From: Sediminibacterium sp.
Lineage (GTDB): Bacteria; Bacteroidota; Bacteroidia; Chitinophagales; Chitinophagaceae
Assembly: GCA_007280515.1 (NCBI GenBank)
Contig: QYPL01000004.1
Location: forward strand, 62,001 to 126,000
DNA length: 64,000 bases
Direction: 5' to 3'
This document shows positions 1-9,251 of the stretch, piece after piece. The notes beneath the pieces were generated by a model, which did not search any database, had not been told where the DNA came from, and saw only the letters and a program-made list of their open reading frames with translations. The translations under genes and the position numbers were made by a program. Each line of letters starts with the position of its first letter. The stretch's first letter is position 1.

Positions 1-354
1 ACCATTAACACGAATAAACCTGCAGCCCCGAAGGACCCTAAAAAGAAGGCTACCTTTGATGCATTCTATAAAGCACAGTTAGATTCTATAAGAAAAATTA
101 ATGCAAGTTTGGATGCACCCATAAAAGAGAAAGTGGACGCAGCCATTGAATGGATAGACAAAGCTTTTAATGTCATCAAAGACAAAGAAAAATTAGAAAG
201 AGGCGAAAAGAATGTAGCTGCTAGATCCGTAGATTTTTTAGCAACATTATACTCTTATAAAAGAGATAAAGCAAGAGGCAAGGATCAAAAAGCATCTGAT
301 GAATTCGATGCTAAATTTAATATCTATGATAAGCTACACGATAAGTATCAATAG
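1..354 (+). CDS. Hypothetical protein, 5' end cut by window edge
   Basis: The reading frame is open from base 1 and ends at TAA 352-354, so the start lies outside the window and at least 117 residues are present. The visible part is highly charged and Lys/Asp/Ala-rich (KDPKKKATF near the start, repeated KDKEK and KRDKARGKDQK stretches) and is probably mostly helical. I recognise no domain. A TTG at 109 is in frame but is internal, because the same frame continues upstream without a stop. A hairpin with a short T run follows at 422-444. Function unknown. Confidence 0.7.
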   Translation, partial: TINTNKPAAPKDPKKKATFDAFYKAQLDSIRKINASLDAPIKEKVDAAIEWIDKAFNVIKDKEKLERGEKNVAARSVDFLATLYSYKRDKARGKDQKASDEFDAKFNIYDKLHDKYQ

Positions 355-2106
<1,752 letters not shown>

Positions 2107-2210
2107 TAATTTATGAACACTAGTAATTATGCTCTTGTTCATTTTCAAGAATTATAAGTAAAATTTTCAACCGACCCCTACTCTATTAAATTTAGTTAAA
2201 ATTAGTTTTT

Positions 2211-3671
2211 ATGAATCGATCTTCTTCCCTCCTATCTATTTTAAGCATTTGCTTATTATCTTTTTCTGCTCAGGCACAGCTTGACCCTAGTGTTCAAAAA
2301 GCCAAAGAAGAAGTAAAAACTATTTTGAATAATGCTTACGAGCAAGATAAAAAAACCAGTAGACAATTGTGGGAATATGCTGAAGTAGGTTTTAAAGAAT
2401 CTAAAAGTGCTGCACTTCATGTACAACATTTACAAGAAGCTGGATTTAAAGTAACCACTGGTGTAGGTGACATGCCTACAGCCTTTATGGCAAGTTATGG
2501 TGCTGGTAAACCTATTATTGGAATTTTAGCAGAGTACGATGCGCTGCCAGGATTAGCACAAGAAGGAGGCAATTCAGAAAAAGTAATTATTGCTGGTAAA
2601 AATGCAGGACATGGTTGTGGTCATGATATTTTTGGAACTGCCTCTGTTTCTGCAGGTATTGCTATAAAAAAATTAATAGAGTCTGGAAAAATAAAAGGAA
2701 CTATTCGTGTGTATGGAAGCCCTGCTGAAGAAGGTGGTGGCGGAAAAGTATATTTAGTAAGATCGGGTGTGATGGACGATTTAGATGTAGCTATTCATTG
2801 GCATCCAGGTAATAAAAATGAAGTGACCATGAAAAGTGCTTTAGCTAATAAGTCGGCGAAGTTCAGATTTTATGGTGTATCGGCACATGCGGCGGCTTCT
2901 CCAGAACAAGGCCGTTCTGCATTAGATGCAGTGGAAGCGATGGATAATATGGTGAACATGATGCGTGAACATATTCCACAAGAAACAAGAATACATTATG
3001 TCATTACCAATGGCGGTAAGGCACCTAATGTAGTACCCGATTTCGCAGAAGTATTTTATTATGTAAGACATCCTAAAAGAGATAAAGTAGTTGAAATATT
3101 TAATAGAGTGACCAAGGCTGCAGAAGGTGCTGCTTTAGGAACAGGCACTACTATGAAATACGAAGTCATTGATGGTACCCACGATTTATTATTGAATAAA
3201 ACCTTGGCCGATGTGATGCAAGTAAATTTAGAATCTGTTGGGGGCATTACTTATACAGAAGCTGAAAAAGAATTCGCCAAGAATTTACAGAAAAGTTTTT
3301 TAGGTAATATTCCTCCTATTGAAGATGCGCAGAAAGTTTTTCCAATGAAAGTGGAATTAACTGGTGGTGGTGGTTCTACCGATGTGGGCGATGTGAGTTA
3401 TACTATTCCTACGGTAGGTTTGAGTACCGCTACCTGGGTGCCTGGAACGCCCGCACATAGTTGGCAGGCCGTTTCTTGTGGCACGACTGAAATGGCTGCT
3501 AAAGGAATGATTAATGCTGCCAAAGTAATGGCCATGACCGCCATTGATTTTTATACCCAACCAGCCACTATTCAAAAAGCGAAAGCAGAATTTATTAAGC
3601 AAAAAGGAGATTATAAATACCAAGCATTATTGGGCGACCGCCCTCCTGCATTAAATTATAGAGATAATTAA
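2211..3671 (+). CDS. M20 family amidohydrolase (AbgB-like), exported
   Basis: 486 residues with a Sec signal peptide ending in SAQAQ (about residues 1-23). Metal and catalytic motifs of the M20D amidohydrolases are present in order: LAEYDALPG (about 106-114), GHGCGHD (about 133-139), GSPAEEGGGG and the dimerisation-domain motif GVSAHAA. The closest named type is p-aminobenzoyl-glutamate hydrolase subunit B or related aminoacyl-amide hydrolases; the substrate cannot be told from sequence. The TAA stop shares bases with the stop of the convergent kinase gene (overlap 3668-3671). Confidence 0.82.
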   Translation: MNRSSSLLSILSICLLSFSAQAQLDPSVQKAKEEVKTILNNAYEQDKKTSRQLWEYAEVGFKESKSAALHVQHLQEAGFKVTTGVGDMPTAFMASYGAGKPIIGILAEYDALPGLAQEGGNSEKVIIAGKNAGHGCGHDIFGTASVSAGIAIKKLIESGKIKGTIRVYGSPAEEGGGGKVYLVRSGVMDDLDVAIHWHPGNKNEVTMKSALANKSAKFRFYGVSAHAAASPEQGRSALDAVEAMDNMVNMMREHIPQETRIHYVITNGGKAPNVVPDFAEVFYYVRHPKRDKVVEIFNRVTKAAEGAALGTGTTMKYEVIDGTHDLLLNKTLADVMQVNLESVGGITYTEAEKEFAKNLQKSFLGNIPPIEDAQKVFPMKVELTGGGGSTDVGDVSYTIPTVGLSTATWVPGTPAHSWQAVSCGTTEMAAKGMINAAKVMAMTAIDFYTQPATIQKAKAEFIKQKGDYKYQALLGDRPPALNYRDN

Positions 3672-4684
3672 GTCAATTTATTATACTCTTCTAATAATCG
3701 TATTTGATTAAGCGTTCGCAAAAGGTTCTGGCCTTCATACTTGGCGCCGTAGTATATGTCATTATTTAAATGGTCGCTTAAAAAACGTAGGGCCTGCATG
3801 TAAATCATAAATTGCCCACCATAGAAAAAATGGTCCCTCTCAAAAGACGATAATTCATCTTGCATAAAATGCAAATACCCTTTTTCAAGAGCCTTCCACT
3901 TAGCGGCCTCCACCACTACTTCATTTAAATCTTTTTCTTCCTCTGAAACTTTACATAAACAAGTACGGCACATATCACCTACATCACTTAAAAAATAGCC
4001 TGCCATTACAGTATCTAAATCAATCACGCAAATGGCTTTTTCTATGCCGTTATTTTTTTGAAATAATACATTGCTAATTTTAGTATCGTGATGGGTAACG
4101 CGTTTTTTAACATCGGCATGATGTATAAATGCACTGTAAATATCGACATATTTTTTATGCGCTACTAAAAATGAAATGGCTTCTTTTGTCTCAGTAATTC
4201 TTTGTGCATTGCCTTTTACAATTGCCTCTGAAAATTGATGATACCTTAAATTTAAATTATGAAAATCCGCAAGGGTATCTTTTAATTGATTGGTTTCAAA
4301 AATTTTCAGTACAGAAGTAAAGCCTGCAAATTGCATAGCAGCCTGCTCTACTTGGTTTTCGTTTTCTAAAACACTTAAAGCGTAACCCTCCATTTTATGA
4401 AAGGCCCTGTAATAGCCACCCTCCCACTCTACTAAAGTATTTCCAGATAATGTAGGTACTAAATGGGTGAATAAATAGGAAGGATTATTTTTTTGTAAGT
4501 AGTTAGATATCGCATTAATATTATCATCAATAGCTGATGGGCTTTTGAACACCCTATGATTAATGGATTGTAAGATAAAGTTGCCATTATTTGTTTGAAT
4601 AGAATAAGTACTATTGATTAAGCCCTGCTGAATGGGTTCATAACTACTTACCTTCCAACCATATGATGAAAAAATTTCTTGCAT
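3668..4684 (-). CDS. Phosphotransferase, N-acetylhexosamine kinase (NahK)-like
   Basis: 338 residues with the aminoglycoside-phosphotransferase/choline-kinase fold. The catalytic loop is THHDTKISNVLF (H198, H199, D200, N205) and the metal-binding segment is VIDLDTVMAGY (D222, D224). In Bacteroidota this family is often called N-acetylhexosamine 1-kinase or, mistakenly, mucin-desulfating sulfatase. Phosphorylating GlcNAc or GalNAc released by the flanking GH109-like enzyme and glycosylasparaginase would fit. It is transcribed divergently from the glycosylasparaginase across 73 bp. Substrate is inferred from context. Confidence 0.72.
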   Translation of the reverse strand: MQEIFSSYGWKVSSYEPIQQGLINSTYSIQTNNGNFILQSINHRVFKSPSAIDDNINAISNYLQKNNPSYLFTHLVPTLSGNTLVEWEGGYYRAFHKMEGYALSVLENENQVEQAAMQFAGFTSVLKIFETNQLKDTLADFHNLNLRYHQFSEAIVKGNAQRITETKEAISFLVAHKKYVDIYSAFIHHADVKKRVTHHDTKISNVLFQKNNGIEKAICVIDLDTVMAGYFLSDVGDMCRTCLCKVSEEEKDLNEVVVEAAKWKALEKGYLHFMQDELSSFERDHFFYGGQFMIYMQALRFLSDHLNNDIYYGAKYEGQNLLRTLNQIRLLEEYNKLT

Positions 4685-4757
4685 ATAAATTTTATACTTA
4701 AAAGTACAAAAAATATGCGCATTGTTCGTACCTTGATGTTAATATAAATGATTGTAT

Positions 4758-5831
4758 ATGAGTATGGATAGAAGAAAGTTTTTGAACCTAAGTGGTTTAG
4801 GTATTTCAAGTTTTACCATTACTGGCTTTATACCTAAAACGGTACAAGATATTACTGGTGGCTCGAATACTATAAGCAATATCAATGCAGTGGTAAACCC
4901 TGTAGTAGTTGCTACATGGGATGCAGGCTTGGCCGCTAACCTGGCTGCTTGGAAAATAATTGGCATGGGTGGTAAGGCTTTAGATGCAGTGGAAAATGGT
5001 GTGAAAGTAACGGAAGATGAAATTAATTGCTGTGTAGGTTTAAGTGGTAACCCAGACAGAGATGGTCATGTTACCTTAGATGCCTCTATTATGGATCATG
5101 AATTTAATTGTGGATCTGTTGCATTTTTAGAACGCATTAAGCATCCAATATCGGTTGCTAGAAGAGTAATGGAAAAAACACCCCATGTAATGCTTGTGGG
5201 TGAAGGTGCTCAACAATTTGCAGTCTCTGAAGGTTTTACTTTAGAACCAGATACCTTATCCAAAGATGCAAAATCATCTTATGAAAATTGGTTAAAAAAA
5301 TCGGAGTACAAACCAGTTATAAATATTGAAAGAAAACAAGCTACGAGTCAATTAGATCCTTCACTGATGGCACCTCATAAATTAAGTAATGGAGAATGGA
5401 ACCACGATACCATTGGAATGATTGCTTTAGATAGTTTTGGAAACTTATCGGGTAGTTGTACCACCAGTGGTGCGGGTTTTAAAATGAGAGGCCGTTTAGG
5501 TGACTCTCCGATTATTGGGGCCGGTTTATATGTAGACAATGAAGTGGGCGCTGTGGTAGCCACTGGACAGGGGGAAGACGTCATTCGTGTGGCAGGTGCA
5601 AGTGCTGTGGTGGAACAAATGAGACAAGGTAAATCACCTGCGGAGGCTTGTAAATTTGTAGTGGAGAGAATAAGAAGAATTAAAAAAGAAAAAGCAAAAG
5701 ATATTCAAGTTTGTTTTATTGCGCTGAATAGAAAAGGCGAAGCGGGCGCATACGCTTTACATAAAGGTTTTAATTACGCAGTACATACCAAGGAGGGTAA
5801 TAAATTATTTGAATCTTCTTCATTAGATTAA
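4758..5831 (+). CDS. N4-(beta-N-acetylglucosaminyl)-L-asparaginase (glycosylasparaginase), Tat-exported
   Basis: 358 residues from ATG 4758; ATG 4764 is an alternative and an upstream TTG at 4752 is less likely. The N-terminus is a Tat signal (DRRKFLNLSG). The Ntn-hydrolase autoproteolysis site is NHDTIGMI, with cleavage expected between D217 and T218, T218 becoming the nucleophile. GCTTSGAGFKMRGRLGDSP-type substrate-site residues follow. The enzyme cuts the GlcNAc-Asn bond of N-glycopeptides after peptide removal. It is followed after two bases by cutC, so the two are probably cotranslated. Periplasmic location follows from the signal. Confidence 0.88.
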   Translation: MSMDRRKFLNLSGLGISSFTITGFIPKTVQDITGGSNTISNINAVVNPVVVATWDAGLAANLAAWKIIGMGGKALDAVENGVKVTEDEINCCVGLSGNPDRDGHVTLDASIMDHEFNCGSVAFLERIKHPISVARRVMEKTPHVMLVGEGAQQFAVSEGFTLEPDTLSKDAKSSYENWLKKSEYKPVINIERKQATSQLDPSLMAPHKLSNGEWNHDTIGMIALDSFGNLSGSCTTSGAGFKMRGRLGDSPIIGAGLYVDNEVGAVVATGQGEDVIRVAGASAVVEQMRQGKSPAEACKFVVERIRRIKKEKAKDIQVCFIALNRKGEAGAYALHKGFNYAVHTKEGNKLFESSSLD

Positions 5832-5833
5832 TT

Positions 5834-6559
5834 ATGTCTACAAAACTTGAGATAGCTGTATTTTCAGTAGAAGCTGCAGTCACTGCTTTAAAAGCAGGTG
5901 CGCATAGAATTGAATTTTGTGAGAACCCTCAAGAAGGCGGTACTACCCCCTCTTATGGAAGTTTAAAAACTTTAAGGTCTTATACTACTCAACCAGTATT
6001 TCCTATTATACGTCCTAGAGGAGGTGATTTTTTATATTCAAGATCGGAGTTTGAAGTAATGAAGGCCGATTTACTTATTGTTAAAGAACTAGGCTATTTA
6101 GGAGCCGTTATAGGATTATTGAATGCTGATGGAAGCATTGATACAAATAGAACTAAAGAACTTGTAAATATAGCGGGGCCTACTATGCAAATAAGTTTTC
6201 ACAGGGCCTTTGATAGATGTAATGACCCACTCATTGCCCTAGAAGAAATTATTGAAACAGGTTGTAAACGAATATTAACAAGTGGTCAAGTGCCCAATGC
6301 GGCAGATGCACTACCCTTATTAAAAAAATTAGTAGAACAATCGGGTGACAGAATAATAATTATGCCAGGATCTGGAGTTCGCTCTAATAATATTAAAGAA
6401 ATTATTCAAGCAACAGCTGCTAAAGAAATACATAGTAGTGCAAGACAAATGCATGCAAGTAAAATGTCGTATACAAAAGATTCTATGAAAGAAAATTTAC
6501 AAGCTACTGGAGTAGATGCTGATGAGATCAAAAAAATATTAGAACAATTGCAGGCTTAA
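5834..6559 (+). CDS. cutC: CutC family protein
   Basis: 241 residues, the full length of CutC TIM-barrel proteins. Conserved segments are visible: RIEFCENPQEGGTTPSYG near the N-terminus, PIIRPRGGDF, SFHRAFDRC, RILTSGQ and IMPGSGVR. CutC was named for copper homeostasis in E. coli, but that role is contested. Here it starts two bases after the glycosylasparaginase stop, which suggests a function in amino-sugar or glycopeptide catabolism rather than copper handling. No metal-resistance genes lie nearby. Family sure, function open. Confidence 0.85.
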   Translation: MSTKLEIAVFSVEAAVTALKAGAHRIEFCENPQEGGTTPSYGSLKTLRSYTTQPVFPIIRPRGGDFLYSRSEFEVMKADLLIVKELGYLGAVIGLLNADGSIDTNRTKELVNIAGPTMQISFHRAFDRCNDPLIALEEIIETGCKRILTSGQVPNAADALPLLKKLVEQSGDRIIIMPGSGVRSNNIKEIIQATAAKEIHSSARQMHASKMSYTKDSMKENLQATGVDADEIKKILEQLQA

Positions 6560-6568
6560 TATCAATAG

Positions 6569-6587
6569 CTGAGCTTTAAAAGCTCAG
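6569..6587. terminator. Inverted repeat between convergent cutC and serA
   Basis: Perfect inverted repeat CTGAGCTTT (6569-6577), A (6578), AAAGCTCAG (6579-6587) in the 44-bp gap between the convergent genes cutC and serA. As RNA it would form a six-pair GC-rich stem with a U/A-rich loop. The T run after it is weak, so terminator activity is only likely. Confidence 0.45.
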
Positions 6588-6603
6588 TGCAAATTAAGAT
6601 CTA

Positions 6604-7842
6604 CTAATACAACATACGGGCTCTAATAGTATGTTTCACTTCTTTTAAAAGTGCAATGGCGGTTTTAGATAATTTAGAATCGACATCTAAAACTACATAG
6701 CCAATTTCATCATTGGTTTTTAAATATTGACCCACAATATTTATTTTATTTTTAGACATCACCGTATTAATGGCACTTAAGACACCCGGTACATTATTGT
6801 GAATATGTAAAATACGATGTGCATTTTCAACTGGTGGTAAACTAATGGAAGGAATAGTATGAGAACCATAAGAAACACCACGCTCTAAATATTGATATAA
6901 TTTTATACTAACATCTTCTCCAATATTTTCTTGTGCTTCTTCGGTAGAACCACCAATATGTGGCGTCAGCATCACGTTGGCTAAGCCTTGTAGCGGAGTG
7001 GTAAAAACATCACCGTTCTTTTCTGGCTCTATAGGAAATACATCAATGGCAGCCCCTCCTATTTTTTTATCAATAATTGCCTTGCTTAAAGCATCAAGGT
7101 CTACTACTTCTCCACGTGCATAATTTATTAAAATAGATCCTTGTTTGAATTGACTAATAACCGACTTACTAATTAAATTTTTTGTTTGACTGGTTTCAGG
7201 TACATGCAAAGAAATAATATCAGAACTACTTACAATATCTTTTATAGATTTTGCGGGCTTCGCGTTTCCTAATGGCAGTTTAGTTTCAATATCATAGAAT
7301 TGAATTTTCATTCCCATGGCTTCCGCCATTATACTTAACTGTGTACCAATATTACCATAACCAATAATGCCCAATGTTTTTCCTCTTAGTTCAAAACTTC
7401 CTTTGGCTTCTTTATTCCAAATACCTTTATGTGCGGCTGTATTTTTATCTATAATTTTACGAATAAGCATAATGGATGCCCCAATCACTAATTCAGCCAC
7501 TGATCTCGTATTACTATAAGGTGCATTGAAAACGGCTACCCCTTTTTGCTTACATGCTTTTAAATCCACTTGGTTAATGCCAATACAAAAACAGCCAATG
7601 GCTTGTAATTTTTTAGCACTCTCTAATACTTTTTTAGAAATAAATGTTTTTGAACGAATGCCTAAAATGTGTACGTCCTTAATAATTTTGATTAATTCAT
7701 CTTCACTCAATGCCCCTGATACCTTTTTAACATCGGTATATCCTTGCTCTTTAAAATACTGAACCGCTTTATCACTTATGTTTTCAAGGAATAAGACCTT
7801 TATTTTATCCTTAGGATAGCTAGTGGCATCAAAATTACTCAT
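6604..7842 (-). CDS. serA: D-3-phosphoglycerate dehydrogenase
   Basis: 412 residues, the E. coli SerA architecture: 2-hydroxyacid dehydrogenase plus a C-terminal ACT domain (about 340-412, HNNVPGVLSAIN). The NAD-binding motif GYGNIG is at 161-166. The active-site Arg is R243 (YARGE), the acidic residue lies in PIEPE (about 272-274) and the His is H295 (TPHIGG). It converts 3-phosphoglycerate to phosphohydroxypyruvate, the first step of serine synthesis; the ACT domain suggests serine feedback. A TAnnTTTG promoter element ends four bases before the ATG, so a leaderless mRNA is predicted. Confidence 0.93.
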   Translation of the reverse strand: MSNFDATSYPKDKIKVLFLENISDKAVQYFKEQGYTDVKKVSGALSEDELIKIIKDVHILGIRSKTFISKKVLESAKKLQAIGCFCIGINQVDLKACKQKGVAVFNAPYSNTRSVAELVIGASIMLIRKIIDKNTAAHKGIWNKEAKGSFELRGKTLGIIGYGNIGTQLSIMAEAMGMKIQFYDIETKLPLGNAKPAKSIKDIVSSSDIISLHVPETSQTKNLISKSVISQFKQGSILINYARGEVVDLDALSKAIIDKKIGGAAIDVFPIEPEKNGDVFTTPLQGLANVMLTPHIGGSTEEAQENIGEDVSIKLYQYLERGVSYGSHTIPSISLPPVENAHRILHIHNNVPGVLSAINTVMSKNKINIVGQYLKTNDEIGYVVLDVDSKLSKTAIALLKEVKHTIRARMLY

Positions 7843-7846
7843 GACG

Positions 7847-7854
7847 CAAAGTTA
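7847..7854 (-). promoter_or_regulatory. -7 element TAACTTTG of serA
   Basis: Exact match to the Bacteroidota -7 consensus TAnnTTTG on the minus strand. Only four bases separate it from the serA ATG (7842), so transcription should begin at or next to the start codon. Confidence 0.6.
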
Positions 7855-7907
7855 AAAAAAATTAACTGTTTAGTATTCATTAACAATAAATTATGTAATT
7901 CTAGCGT

Positions 7908-7915
7908 TATTTTTG
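7908..7915 (+). promoter_or_regulatory. -7 element TATTTTTG of the serine hydrolase gene
   Basis: Exact TAnnTTTG match, 39 bases before the ATG at 7955, in the 112-bp divergent gap shared with serA. Confidence 0.6.
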
Positions 7916-7954
7916 TAGCTATAAATAGTTATGGCCACCTTATAAAACTAACAG

Positions 7955-9166
7955 ATGTTCATTCGATTCTCCCTCTTACTAGGTTTTTTCTTTTTAAGCA
8001 TTGCTTGTGGCACGGGTCAAGGCCCCCGTTTTCTAAATAATACACAGCCTTCTACTGTTATTAATAATGATGAAAAAGAGCGGTTGATTGCAGAAGTCAA
8101 AGCAAAATATGAGACCCTATTGGGTAATAAAGGTTTTAGCGGTGAGATATTAATTGCCAAAAATGGGGAAGTTATTTTCGAAGATTATAAAGGCTTTTCT
8201 AATTTCTCAGATAAAACGGCCATAGTTCCTGAAACCCCTATTCATTTAGCATCCATTTCTAAAACATTTACAGGCATGGCCGCCCTTAAATTATGGGAAC
8301 AAGATAAGTTAGATTTGAAAGCGTCTGTTACAAAATACCTTGCTAACTTTCCTTATAAAGAGGTGACGATAGAACAATTACTTTCTCATCGTAGTGGCCT
8401 ACCCGATTATACTTATTTCATGGAACCAAATAAGTATAAAACTGTGAAAGTGAAAAATAGAAGAGGCCGTTGGGTAAAAAAATTACAACTCATAAAGGCT
8501 GAAACTCCATTCAGACAAGGGTTGTATAATAATCAGGATGTACTAGACTATATGGTGGCAAAACGTCCTTTACCTGCTTCTAAGCCAGACAGAGTATTTA
8601 AATATTGCAATACTAACTTTGTTATGTTGGCCCTAATTATTGAAAAAATTACAAGTCAAGACTTCCCTACCTATATGGCAGAAACTTTATTTAAGCCATT
8701 GAAAATGGAAAACACATACATATTTAGCGCGAAGAGTATTGATAAGTATACCCCTTCTTATAATGCTCGTATGGTTCCTTATAAAATTGAAAAGTACGAT
8801 TGCATTTATGGCGACAAAAATGTGTACAGCACTGCAAGAGATATGTATTTATGGGATAAGGCCTTAACAGAAGGTACTTATTTAAAAGCAGCTACTTTAG
8901 AAATGGCTTTTCAACCGCAGAGCCCTATTAATAAATACTATCATAACTATGGTTTAGGCTGGCGTATTTTAGCTAAACCTAATGAAGAAAAGCTAATTTA
9001 CCATAATGGATGGTGGCATGGGAATAATACCGTGTTTACCCGCTTAATTAATGAATCGGCTACCATCATTATTTTGGGTAATAAATTCAATAAATCCATC
9101 TATAAAGGCAAGGAAATTGCCTCTGTTTTTACAGGTAAAGTGGATACCACTGCCTTGGTGGAGTAA
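7955..9166 (+). CDS. Serine hydrolase lipoprotein, beta-lactamase/class C penicillin-binding-protein fold
   Basis: 403 residues. The signal peptide ends in a lipobox (SIAC, lipidated C18). The active-site SxxK is S100-I-S-K103 (HLASISKTFTG), the second motif is Y217-C-N219, and HNGWWHG stands where the KTG/HxG motif belongs. Such proteins are peptidases, esterases or D-aminopeptidases more often than beta-lactamases. A BlaI/M56 pair is encoded 2.6 kb downstream with hppA between, so a functional link is possible but not shown. The start follows a TAnnTTTG element by 39 bases. Confidence 0.83.
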   Translation: MFIRFSLLLGFFFLSIACGTGQGPRFLNNTQPSTVINNDEKERLIAEVKAKYETLLGNKGFSGEILIAKNGEVIFEDYKGFSNFSDKTAIVPETPIHLASISKTFTGMAALKLWEQDKLDLKASVTKYLANFPYKEVTIEQLLSHRSGLPDYTYFMEPNKYKTVKVKNRRGRWVKKLQLIKAETPFRQGLYNNQDVLDYMVAKRPLPASKPDRVFKYCNTNFVMLALIIEKITSQDFPTYMAETLFKPLKMENTYIFSAKSIDKYTPSYNARMVPYKIEKYDCIYGDKNVYSTARDMYLWDKALTEGTYLKAATLEMAFQPQSPINKYYHNYGLGWRILAKPNEEKLIYHNGWWHGNNTVFTRLINESATIIILGNKFNKSIYKGKEIASVFTGKVDTTALVE

Positions 9167-9203
9167 AGTTGCCCTTTTTTGCCCTTTTTTGACTTTTACC
9201 CCC

Positions 9204-9211
9204 TATTTTTG
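9204..9211 (+). promoter_or_regulatory. Promoter of hppA (-7 TATTTTTG, -33 TTTG)
   Basis: Exact TAnnTTTG element 40 bases before the hppA ATG. A TTTG at 9178-9181 lies 22 bases upstream, acceptable as the -33 element. The -33 region falls in a 10-bp tandem duplication (TTGCCCTTTT repeated, about 9169-9190). Confidence 0.62.
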
Positions 9212-9251
9212 CAGACCTTAAACGAATCTAAACAAAAGAATAAGTATTGCT

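Noticed and set aside
7955-9166. Beta-lactamase resistance gene linked to the BlaI/M56 pair
   Set aside because: The protein is a generic serine-hydrolase lipoprotein; hppA lies between, and its promoter lacks the candidate BlaI dyad.
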